From contig NZ_JAOEBG010000001.1 in NCBI RefSeq assembly GCF_029836165.1, forward strand, positions 434,001 to 498,000: a DNA stretch of 64,000 nt, in the 5' to 3' direction. The notes below the pieces were generated by a model that was given only the letters and a program-made list of their open reading frames with translations, did not search any database and was not told the origin of the DNA. This document shows positions 36,861-45,000 of this stretch, piece by piece. The stretch is from Pseudomonas sp. GD04091. GTDB taxonomy: Bacteria; Pseudomonadota; Gammaproteobacteria; Pseudomonadales; Pseudomonadaceae. Position numbers and translations under genes: made by a program. The first letter of the stretch is position 1, and each line of letters starts with the position of its first letter.

Positions 36861-36904
36861 GGGGCACCTCCTGTTCCGGGCACATCCCTTGAATGGATAG
36901 GCAT
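36857..36904 (-). CDS. possible 15-residue leader peptide coupled to gpW
   Basis: MPIHSRDVPGTGGAP starts 11 bases after AGGAG and its TGA overlaps the gpW ATG. GGAGG inside it also serves gpW. It could restart translation after the upstream hairpin. Weak evidence, since it is very short. Confidence 0.35.
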   Translation of the reverse strand: MPIHSRDVPGTGGAP

Positions 36905-36917
36905 GACGTTCTCCTGA

Positions 36918-36945
36918 TATGAAAAAGCCCGCAGGCGCGGGCTTG
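36918..36945 (-). terminator. terminator-like hairpin after the second fibre-assembly gene
   Basis: AAGCCCGC and GCGGGCTT form a perfect 8-bp stem with a 4-base loop, followed on the minus strand by TTTTTC. It lies between the assembly gene stop and gpW, inside the R operon. Confidence 0.65.
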
Positions 36946-36963
36946 GGGCTCGATTCGACGCGT

Positions 36964-37344
36964 TCAGGACGGCAGTGCCGGCCAGTCGATCCCGGCGGGG
37001 TAGCCTGGCTGCTCGGGCACACGGTTCAGCGCCACGCGGTAGCGCTTCCACGCCTTCAGTCGAGCGGCCTCTGCCTCGCGGGCATCATCAAGGTCGACGG
37101 CATCCTGCAAGGGGGCGATGGCGGTATCGGCAAGACTGCGCAGGCGCAGAAGCTCGGCCTGGGCTGCCCTGAGAGGGTCGAGCGTCAATGTCCGCCGGTA
37201 GTAGTCCTCGACTTCGGCCTCGGTCATCGACACCCGTGACTCGCCGATGTAGTCATCCTGCGAGCCATCGGCCTTGAACGCATGGATCATGGCCAGGCCA
37301 TCCCAGGGTTCGTCTCGGTAATACTTCATCTGTGGATCAAACAT
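36964..37344 (-). CDS. tail fibre assembly protein of the inserted cassette
   Basis: A 126-residue Tfa-type chaperone, starting MFDPQMKYYRDEP. Its last 55 residues (AIAPLQDAVDLDDA ... LKAWKRYRVALNRVP ... IDWPALPS) closely match the C-terminal ends of the assembly genes at 39799 and 60996. A start at 37329 (MKYYRDEP) is also possible. It follows its fibre by 12 bases. Confidence 0.85.
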   Translation of the reverse strand: MFDPQMKYYRDEPWDGLAMIHAFKADGSQDDYIGESRVSMTEAEVEDYYRRTLTLDPLRAAQAELLRLRSLADTAIAPLQDAVDLDDAREAEAARLKAWKRYRVALNRVPEQPGYPAGIDWPALPS

Positions 37345-37356
37345 TTCGACCTCCTG

Positions 37357-38577
37357 TCATCGCATTTCCACCCAACTGTTGAGCGGACCGGGGTTGTTAC
37401 CACCGAACAGTCCATACGACGCGCCCGCTGGCACGATGATGGCGCCACTGTCGATGTATTGCCCCGCCGCGCCACTGTAGGACCCGGTGAGCGTGACGCC
37501 ATTGACGACCCATTGCAGGTACGAGTTGACCTGGGAGGCCGGGCCGACCAGGGCCTTGACCTGGATCGGTCGCCCGCTGTCGTTCAGATACGAGGTATTG
37601 AGGGCCCGGGCGGTCGCTTGCCAGCCCTGCCCCACGGTCCCCATCGGCGTGGTATTGACCCATGCCGTCCAGGCCCCACCAATCACCCGGCGCATGGCCG
37701 TCAGCTCATTGGTGACGGACCAGGCGATCTGCACGCACTCGCTGTTGGCATGTCGCCACAGAGTCCGTACGACACCGTAGGCGATGAAAGCGGGTCGGTT
37801 GACCGTGGTATCGACAAATTGACAATCACGGTTGTATTCAAAGTTCAGATTGCTCGAAACACTCAACCGAGTGGTCGGAGCACACTTCTCGTACCATCCC
37901 GTCCACGTGCCATTGATCAGCATGCGCTGGTAGATGCCGCTGTCGTTGTACGCGGTGAACGACTGCATGGCGTAACCGCCGGTCACCGAGCAGACGCGCA
38001 GATAACCATTGGTATTGAACGGCAAGACATTCAGGCTCTTGCCCTCGACGTAATAGTCGCCGGTGGAGCGCAGCGCATTGATGTCACCCTCCTGCACGCC
38101 TGGGGTGAAACCGCCGATGCCAAAGTCCCCGACCTTCAAGACCCGGCCAGTGGTGGAGTCGGCCGTGGATGTAGTCAGTGCGGCGAAGGCCGCAGTGCCA
38201 AGATCGGACGCCCCCGGATGTTCCCGCCAGTCGCTCCAGGTCTGGATGTTGGCATTGAACCCCCGGCTCGCCGACTTCCCCGTCATGGGGTCGAGCGCGG
38301 TCTGGACAATGAACCCGACGGCGGCCTGTGCGACACAGACCAACGGATAGCTGATCCCTGGCGGACGGTGACTCGCTGTGCCGCTCAGTGCGCTGTACCA
38401 ACCGGGGCTGGTGGCCTGGTTGAGGTCGGCAATGTCTCGGGTGGGCGAAATGGGCGCTGTCAGCCCAATGTCGTCCATCATCTTGAAGTTGTTGTTGATC
38501 CGCATGAACGCGGTACGCGCAACGTCACCGTCCGCGCCAGTGGGAGGGGTTCCCAGTTTGACCAGATCGAGTGGCAT
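37357..38577 (-). CDS. second tail fibre with F-type anchor, inside the R module
   Basis: A 406-residue protein. The N-terminus (VKLGTPPTGADGDVARTAFM) has the LGxxPxGxGGDxxR anchor shared with the fibres at 40344 and 54154, not the P2 H anchor. The middle contains ASDLGTAAFAALTT repeats and DFGIGG-type motifs common in Pseudomonas prophage fibres with knob domains. The C-terminal 150 residues are a beta-rich tip. It lies between gpV and gpW, an unexpected place. Confidence 0.85.
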   Translation of the reverse strand: MPLDLVKLGTPPTGADGDVARTAFMRINNNFKMMDDIGLTAPISPTRDIADLNQATSPGWYSALSGTASHRPPGISYPLVCVAQAAVGFIVQTALDPMTGKSASRGFNANIQTWSDWREHPGASDLGTAAFAALTTSTADSTTGRVLKVGDFGIGGFTPGVQEGDINALRSTGDYYVEGKSLNVLPFNTNGYLRVCSVTGGYAMQSFTAYNDSGIYQRMLINGTWTGWYEKCAPTTRLSVSSNLNFEYNRDCQFVDTTVNRPAFIAYGVVRTLWRHANSECVQIAWSVTNELTAMRRVIGGAWTAWVNTTPMGTVGQGWQATARALNTSYLNDSGRPIQVKALVGPASQVNSYLQWVVNGVTLTGSYSGAAGQYIDSGAIIVPAGASYGLFGGNNPGPLNSWVEMR

Positions 38578-38717
38578 ATGACCTCCTAATATCCTGTAAC
38601 GTCCAGAACCAAGCCGTTGTTGCAGGCCCCGACCGCGCCCTGATTGCTGGCCCTGCAAAGGCGGTGATGAGTGTGTTGCCGATCAGATAGCTGCCACGCT
38701 GCCACCGGCAGCGGGTA
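38578..38717 (-). other. gap holding the apparent 3' end of a lost gene
   Basis: There is no complete gene. On the minus strand one frame reads ...ASNQGAVGACNNGLVLDVTGY and then TAG (about 38588-38660), which looks like the C-terminus of a structural protein but has no convincing start. It lies exactly at the gpV-side border of the inserted fibre cassette. Confidence 0.35.
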
Positions 38718-39275
38718 TCAATGCTTGTGATTGGCGGTGTTGCCGGCGGTATCGATGATCCGCCCGCCGCCGTTGATGTCACCACTGACCAGCAGCGGGC
38801 CCTTGACCGTGACATTGCCGGTCAAGGTGATGGCGGCGGCATCGAGGGTGATGGCACCGTCGTTGATCGCCAGGGTGCTGGCGCCGACCTTGATGGTGGC
38901 GTTGCCCGTGGGCAGCTGGATGTCGTAGCGTCCGGCCTGCCAGTCGTAGCTCAGCGAGCCGCCATCATCGAAGCGCCAGACTTCGACGTGGTCGCGGTTG
39001 TCCGGCGCGCTGCCCGCGTTGCCATACAGGCCAGGCACGAAGGTGCCTTGAGCCGGCTCGCCGCTGGGACTGACCAGCACGCCCTGCTCGCCCAGGCTCG
39101 GCGCCCGCCAGTGCCGCGCCTTGCCGGCGGCCAGGCCGTGCCAGCGCACCCAGGCGCTGGTCCAGTCGCCGTCACCGACCCGCACCCGCGCCGCAACCAG
39201 GTCCACGGCGACCACCGAGCAGGGAATCACCAGGCAGGCCAGCATGCGGTCGTGCATCGCCGTGGCGTAGCTCAT
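38718..39275 (-). CDS. baseplate spike protein gpV (P2 type)
   Basis: A 185-residue spike. An OB-fold N-terminal domain (residues about 15-100, ending [11 protein letters not shown]) is followed by a triple beta-helix with repeated short strands ([21 protein letters not shown]). The C-terminus ends NHKH; a HxH at the tip is the iron-binding apex seen in P2 gpV. The tip pierces the outer membrane. ATG 39275 overlaps the previous stop. Confidence 0.92.
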   Translation of the reverse strand: MSYATAMHDRMLACLVIPCSVVAVDLVAARVRVGDGDWTSAWVRWHGLAAGKARHWRAPSLGEQGVLVSPSGEPAQGTFVPGLYGNAGSAPDNRDHVEVWRFDDGGSLSYDWQAGRYDIQLPTGNATIKVGASTLAINDGAITLDAAAITLTGNVTVKGPLLVSGDINGGGRIIDTAGNTANHKH

Positions 39276-39769
39276 GCCAGGTCCTCCGGCGCCAGGTACT
39301 TGTGCTGATTGCCGGCGCCGGTGTCCGGATCGACGCCCAGCAGCAGGCTGCCGGGCGGCTGATCGGGCCAGGCCCACTGCGGCTCGCCGAACAAGATCGG
39401 CTGCTCCCAGCGCACCTTCCAGCCGGAACCTTCGTATTGCGCCTGCACGTTGCGGCTGGCTTCGACGAAATCCAATCCCCACAGCTGCTGGCGCAGCAAG
39501 TCCATCAGTTGCGCCGCCAGCTCGCTGCCCTGCAGGCGCGCCTCGGGCTGCGTGGTATCCAGGGTGATGTCGGCCTCGAAGGTAGCGATCAGCACCGAGC
39601 GACCATCGCGGGGCGCGCCGTCGGCAGTCATGCGCAGGATGCCGTGGCGCAGGGCCGGCAACGCGAGTGTGGTTTCGGCGCTGTCATGACTGTCGACCGA
39701 GGCCAGGGTCGGCAGCGCTTCGCGCACCCTGGCGGTCAGCGTCGCGCTGAGTGTGGAGAGTTCGCTCAT
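39272..39769 (-). CDS. R-module protein before gpV (PA0615-like position)
   Basis: 165 residues starting [20 protein letters not shown]. It is in the position of the unnamed protein that precedes gpV in R-pyocin clusters. The pattern (domain with [11 protein letters not shown] and a C-terminal region listing [12 protein letters not shown]) suggests a tail-terminator or baseplate-associated fold, but I cannot prove it. It marks the 5' end of the R module. Confidence 0.65.
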   Translation of the reverse strand: MSELSTLSATLTARVREALPTLASVDSHDSAETTLALPALRHGILRMTADGAPRDGRSVLIATFEADITLDTTQPEARLQGSELAAQLMDLLRQQLWGLDFVEASRNVQAQYEGSGWKVRWEQPILFGEPQWAWPDQPPGSLLLGVDPDTGAGNQHKYLAPEDLA

Positions 39770-39798
39770 CGGCGATTCCTCATGCAAGAGAGCAGCGA

Positions 39799-40341
39799 TC
39801 ATTGCGGGGCGGACGGCCACTCGATGGTTTCAGGGAAACCGTCCTGATCGGGCAGACGGTTGAGCGCCACGCGGTAGCGCTTCCAGGCCCTGAGGTTGTC
39901 CTGCTCCAGGTCGCTGGCCTCTTCGAGGTCGACGGCGTCCTGCAGCGGGGCAATGATCTGGTCGGCCTGGGCGCGCCGTCTGGCGATCTCGCGCAGGGCG
40001 GCGGCAAGCGGGTCGGGACGGGGCTCGGGCAGCGGCTCGGGCGGCAGCGGCTCGACGGCCACGTGCAAGGTCAGGCTGTGCTGCAGGTCGGTGGCGACAC
40101 CGTCGCGGCTGACGCTGATCTCAAGCGTTGGTGCGACATGCCGGATGCGCACTTCGACTCCGGCGTCCAGCGGGTTGATGACATAGCCCCAGCCCTCCGG
40201 TGGCGGCGCCATGCCGAGGGTGCCCTGCACCCGGTACTCGCCGACGCCGGCCTTGTGGCTGCTGATCGTGTTGCGCCCCAGCGAGGTCACATCGATGACC
40301 TCGCCCGTCGGGCCATTGAGGTTGATTGCGGCTCGGGTCAT
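39799..40341 (-). CDS. tail fibre assembly protein of the F module (two-domain)
   Basis: 180 residues. The N-terminal half (YRVQGTLGMAPPPEGWGY ... ISVSRDGV) is homologous to the stand-alone 112-residue protein at 53815. The C-terminal half (IAPLQDAVDLEEA ... LRAWKRYRVALNRLP) is the Tfa end shared with the genes at 36964 and 60996. It follows its fibre by 2 bases. The 29-base gap to the R module has no terminator, so the modules are co-transcribed. Confidence 0.85.
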   Translation of the reverse strand: MTRAAINLNGPTGEVIDVTSLGRNTISSHKAGVGEYRVQGTLGMAPPPEGWGYVINPLDAGVEVRIRHVAPTLEISVSRDGVATDLQHSLTLHVAVEPLPPEPLPEPRPDPLAAALREIARRRAQADQIIAPLQDAVDLEEASDLEQDNLRAWKRYRVALNRLPDQDGFPETIEWPSAPQ

Positions 40342-40343
40342 GG

Positions 40344-40955
40344 TCAGATCGCCTTGAGGGTGCCGTCGGCGGCACGGGTGGTGTTGCCGGTGTGGTAGAT
40401 GACGTTGAAGGTCGCCGTGGCGAAGCTGCCCGAGCGCAGCACCAGGCGCGCCTCCGGCGACTGTCCGAAGAACAGTTGCGCGCCACGGAACTCGCTCTCG
40501 CTGTACGGCACCGTCAGCACACACCCGTAGCCGATGCCCGTGGCCCCGACGTACTGGGTGTTGGGTGTGATCAGCGAAAAGCCACCTTCCATGCGGTTGA
40601 TCGAATCACTGTAGGGGGATGACTTGCCGCCGAGGCCGAACGCCCCCACTTCGAGCAGGCTGCCTGCTGTCTGCCCGACGTTGCGGGTCGCCGCGCTGCC
40701 CAGCCCCAAGGCGGTACGGGCCTCGACCGCGCTTTTGCCGCCGGTCCCGCCCTGGGCCAGGGTGAGCGGCGTGACCAGCCCGGTCAGCGCCTTGATGTCA
40801 GCATTGGTGCCGGCAGCCGCCTTGGTGGTCTGCAAGGTGGCGTCGGCTTGATAGAGTTCGTCGAAATTGGCGACGGCCTTGACCCAGGCGGAACGCTGGG
40901 TGTCGCCGCCGGCACCACCAGGGGCGGTGCCGAGATTGATGGTCTGCTTGGCCAT
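40344..40955 (-). CDS. F-type tail fibre
   Basis: A 203-residue fibre with an N-terminal anchor INLGTAPGGAGGDTQRSAW, a PLTLAQGGTGG linker found in many phage fibres, and a compact C-terminal domain. It is much shorter than the R fibre. ATG 40955 (MAKQTINLG) was preferred to one four codons upstream. It closes the F module with its chaperone. Confidence 0.88.
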   Translation of the reverse strand: MAKQTINLGTAPGGAGGDTQRSAWVKAVANFDELYQADATLQTTKAAAGTNADIKALTGLVTPLTLAQGGTGGKSAVEARTALGLGSAATRNVGQTAGSLLEVGAFGLGGKSSPYSDSINRMEGGFSLITPNTQYVGATGIGYGCVLTVPYSESEFRGAQLFFGQSPEARLVLRSGSFATATFNVIYHTGNTTRAADGTLKAI

Positions 40956-40973
40956 GTGTATTTCCATGCTGGG

Positions 40974-41002
40974 CCGTTCGCCAGCTTCGGGCTGGCGAAC
41001 GG
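40974..41002. repeat. perfect 12-bp hairpin upstream of the F fibre gene
   Basis: CCGTTCGCCAGC and GCTGGCGAACGG flank a 5-base loop. There is no T tract, so it is less likely to be a terminator. It lies in the gap between the 225-residue tip protein and the fibre gene. Confidence 0.6.
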
Positions 41003-41040
41003 ATTGGAGGGAGGTTGCCGCTGATGAGCGAACGCTATCG

Positions 41041-41718
41041 TCAGTAGCCGGAAACGCTCGCGATGATCAGCGGCGCCATTGGGCCGGGCTCGGGATCAGG
41101 CATGCTCGCATTGGGTTCCAGGAACATCTCGTCGGACCAGCTCTGATCCTCGATAACCGCCAGGCGGCGCCCCAGGCTGACCCTGCCGTGATCGACACGA
41201 ATCATGTCGCGCTGGACAAATGTCGTGGTGTGAAATGGCGGAACCAGGTAGTAACGCCGGTAGTACGCCAGCCCGGCGGCATAGGTGTTGCCAGGCACCA
41301 CCGGGAAATCCATCCCTGCCTTGCTCACCGGCCCGGCATAGGCAATGCGCAACGTCTTGTGGCTCGAGTCATACAGCAACTCACCGGTCGCCGAGTAACT
41401 CTGCAACCCCCACTTGCTAGGCATGATCGGTGCCTTGGCGAACACATAGATCGTGATGACGGTGGGATTGAAGCAGGCGAACCGAACCACATCTTTGTGT
41501 CCCAGCCCGTACTCCACCGAGACGTACTGGCCCTGGGTATCCCCTAGCAGCAGCACGCCGTGGGCGGGCAAGGTGACATCGGCGCCGGCCATCAGCGTAC
41601 GGTTGAACGGATCGAACCCTTCGACCAGCGCGACCGTGCGCTTGTGCACCAGGCTGAGCACCGGGTTGTTACCCGTCAGTTGTATGTGATTGCCGTCGGC
41701 AAAGACTTCCAGCCCCAT
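41041..41718 (-). CDS. accessory tail-tip protein, large partner (pair 2)
   Basis: 225 residues. It contains the motif GLQSYSATGELLYDSSHKTL (about residues 104-123), a version of the Gxxx[YW]xxxGxLxxDxS pattern also found in the small partner and in the equivalent genes at 46500 and 62450. It ends with a Pro-rich stretch and IIASVSGY. The start overlaps the small partner's stop by one base. Probably part of the tail tip next to gpJ; function unknown. Confidence 0.65.
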   Translation of the reverse strand: MGLEVFADGNHIQLTGNNPVLSLVHKRTVALVEGFDPFNRTLMAGADVTLPAHGVLLLGDTQGQYVSVEYGLGHKDVVRFACFNPTVITIYVFAKAPIMPSKWGLQSYSATGELLYDSSHKTLRIAYAGPVSKAGMDFPVVPGNTYAAGLAYYRRYYLVPPFHTTTFVQRDMIRVDHGRVSLGRRLAVIEDQSWSDEMFLEPNASMPDPEPGPMAPLIIASVSGY

Positions 41719-42053
41719 CAGAACACCCCATAGATGATTTCCACCGAAACGCTGTAGCCGAATTGCGCATAGGCGCCTGTGAAGCGAAACGCCGGGAAGC
41801 TCCAGCTGAGCGTTTGCCCCTGGAGCTTGACCACCGGATAGATCAGCTCGTAGGGCAGCTGAAAGCTCGGTGGCCGCGACGGCAACACGTCAGGGTGAAA
41901 AAAGTAGAACGGCTCGCCACGCGCCAGCTCCGGCACGATCAGGCTCCCCGCGCGGGTCCCGGTCACCACCGAGCCGAGCAGGGTGCCCAGCCGGTTGCTG
42001 GTGTCCAGGTTCGGGCTCGCGTCTTCATTCCAGGTTTGCAACCCCAGCTTCAT
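41718..42053 (-). CDS. accessory tail-tip protein, small partner (pair 2)
   Basis: 111 residues. It begins MKLGLQTWNEDASPNLDTSNRLGTLLG, split here as GLQTWNED and LDTSNR, related to the small proteins at 47162 and 63315, and ends in beta strands (YSVSVEIIYGVF). It lies 3 bases after gpJ. The recurrent small-large arrangement suggests the two assemble together. Confidence 0.65.
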   Translation of the reverse strand: MKLGLQTWNEDASPNLDTSNRLGTLLGSVVTGTRAGSLIVPELARGEPFYFFHPDVLPSRPPSFQLPYELIYPVVKLQGQTLSWSFPAFRFTGAYAQFGYSVSVEIIYGVF

Positions 42054-42056
42054 CCA

Positions 42057-45000
42057 TCACCCCCAGATCCCCATGCGCACGCGCAGGGTGTTGTTGGCGT
42101 CGAAGATCTGAATCAGCTGGTTGGTGATCACCAGGCGCCCCTGGCCATCCACCGAGCCGTTGATCTCGAACGCGCCGCTCTTGTCCAGGCGCCAGCCGGT
42201 TCGGCCGGGCACGTAGTTGTTCGACTGGATGACGTTGCCGATCTTGGCGCTGCTGATGGCGCCGTCCTGGATCAACGCGGAGTTCATGAACACCTGGCCG
42301 TTGTTCACCGAGAACGGCGTGAACAGCTGACCACCGGCCTGGGTGCCGACCACCGAGAAATTGTCGGCGCGCACCAGGAAGCGGCTCTGCTTGTCCTCGA
42401 TGCCAAGAGACACGCCCGCCGCCACGTACTGGCCGTCGTTGGTCACCTCCATTTTCACCGACCACATCGTCGACAGTTTCTTGTCGATCCCGACCTGCGC
42501 CTGGCTGATCTGCTGCACCGAGGCGTTGGTCTGGCCCTGCTGCACCTGCACGGTATCGAGCTTGCGCGCCATGGCCAGGCCTTCCTCGATGCGCGCCGAC
42601 TGCTCGGACCACACGCCGACGAACGTCTGGCTGGCACCCGCCAGGTCGGTACCGCTACCCGCCAGCGGCGGGTTGACCTGGGCATAGATGCCATCCAGGC
42701 GGGTGCCCTGGGCGGTGACCTTGCCGTCCAGCTGGGTCGCCTGGGTCTGCAGGGTGCTGATGGCCTTGGCCTGGCCGGCCGCCTGGCCCGCCACATCGCC
42801 GACGCGACTGGTCAGGTCGGTGATGGACGAACCCTGGGCGACCAGGGTCTGGCCCTGCTGGCTGACCGTTGCGCCCAGCTCGCTGATGGCACTGGCGTTG
42901 GCATTGTCGGCCTGGGTGACACGCCGGGCGACGATGTTGCACCACAGCGAACGGCCCGTGCCGTTGGCCGGCTCGGTACGGGTGAGGATGCGTCCCTTGA
43001 CCGCGCCGACCGGGGCCTTGACCCGCCCGGCGAGCTTGCGAAAGCCCTGGGCGCTGGCCGCCGGGAAGCTGAAGGCGACCGGATAGCCGAGGTTCTTGTT
43101 GTCCTTGTCGTAGAACTGCATCTGCAACTGCGCGGTCTGGCCGGCCGCCATCTCATCGGCACTGACCTCGGCGGCCAAATCGAACTGCTCGTCCGAGGCG
43201 CAGAGGATGTTGTTGCCGGTGCCACAGAAACTGTTGCCGTAGAAGGCGATGGCCTTGCCATAGCGGGTGCCCGCCAGGTTCGTCGGGACCACGACCACGG
43301 GCGCCGGATAGAGCTTGGCGTCGAAGGTCCAGGGTTGAGCGTCGCCATCCTCGAAGTCGCCCTTGATCACCAGGTTGTCCGGCTGCTGACCCAGCGCGGC
43401 CTTGAGACCGGTGATCGCGGTGGCCTGGCTGTCGAGCTTGCCCTGGGCCTCGCTGACCTTGTTGCTCAACGTGGTCACAGCCGCGGCGTCGGCCTTGCCC
43501 GACAGGGCGCTCTGCAACCCGGTAAGCTGGGTGTTCTGTACCGTGTTGACGCCCTCGGCAGCGGTAATCTGGCTTTCCGCCTTGCTCATCCGCGCCGCCA
43601 GGCCGTTGCTGTCCTTGACCACCTGGCCGATATCCAGCCAATAGGCGGTGCTGGGCGGCGGTGTCTTGAGCGGTACCGCCTTGAGCGCCTGGTACAGACC
43701 CTGGGCCTGGCGCACGATATCGCCGGTGGCATAGGCCTTGGCCGGATCGTAGCTCAGCGCGTTGGCGGCGCGGGCCACATCGTCCAGGCGCGACTGCACG
43801 TCGCTGTTCAGGCTTTGCAGGCGCTGGTTCACCGAGCCATTGCCCGTCCCGTCGATCAGCTCGATGCGGTCGAACAGGTGCTTGCCCAGGGCCGACTCGC
43901 TGATCTTGCCGGAGAAGTAGCGGTCATAATCGCTCTGCTCGGCACTGGACTGGCCGCGCACGCCGACGGCATCCGGGTACCACTTGCCAACGTTGCCGCT
44001 GCGATCCACCAGGCGCGCCCAGAAGAACAGCTGCACGCCAGCGGCCAGGCCCTGCAGTTCATGCTCGGCCTGCGGGTAGGCGAAGTCGCCGAGCTTTTTC
44101 GCCTCGGCGCGATTGGCGCCGGTGCCATACCAGATTTCCGTGCGCTGGGTATCGCCGGCACCCTCCGGGAAACGCCAGTTCAGGCCGATGGCGAACACCT
44201 TGCTGGTGGCCAGCAGCTGCGCCACCGCCGGTGGCGTGCCGACCTTGCCCTGAAGCGTGGTCAGCGCGGACAGCTTCCAGATCGAGGTGATCTCGCCCAC
44301 GCTGATCGAGCGTACCCGCGCCAGGTAGTCACCGGCATAGATGCCAACCACATCGACGCTGGTGGCGCCGCTGCGCGGCAGGCTGATCCAGTTGCCATCG
44401 TCCTTGCGCCACTCCACTTCGTAGGCCACCGCGCCGGCCACGGCAGGCCAGGAAATGGTCAGGGTGCTGACCGCCAGGCCCTGGCTGACCGCGTGGTTGC
44501 TACTGAGGCTGACACTGGCCGGTGGCGGCACCAGGTTGATCGGCGTGACGCTGATCGGTCGCTCCTCAAGCCGCGCGCCACTGTCGATGTGGGCGAACTT
44601 GCTCGGCTCGTACTGCACCGCGCTGATCTCGTAGACCCCCGGCTCCGGACGCGAGACGCTGGTCACCCGGTACAGCGGCACGCTCAGGTCCGGTGCATCC
44701 AGCGCCCAGACCAGCTCTGCCTGGGGGGCGACGCTGTAGGCGGTGGTCAGCGTCAGGCGACGCCCGTCGACCGCCTCCACCGTGCGTGCCTCGCAGGTGC
44801 CGTCGGGCAGGTTGAGGATCAGCCGGTCACCCGGCTTGGCCTGGGTATCGCGGTCGAGGGTGACCTGGCGGCCACTGGCGGCGGCGATCCGACCACCGAT
44901 GGCGCGCCCGGCCAACAACTCGTCGGCCACCGGAATGACGAAGCCCGGCAACGGGATGCGCCCGTCCATGCCGACCCGGAAGCTGATGCCACGGTCGCGG

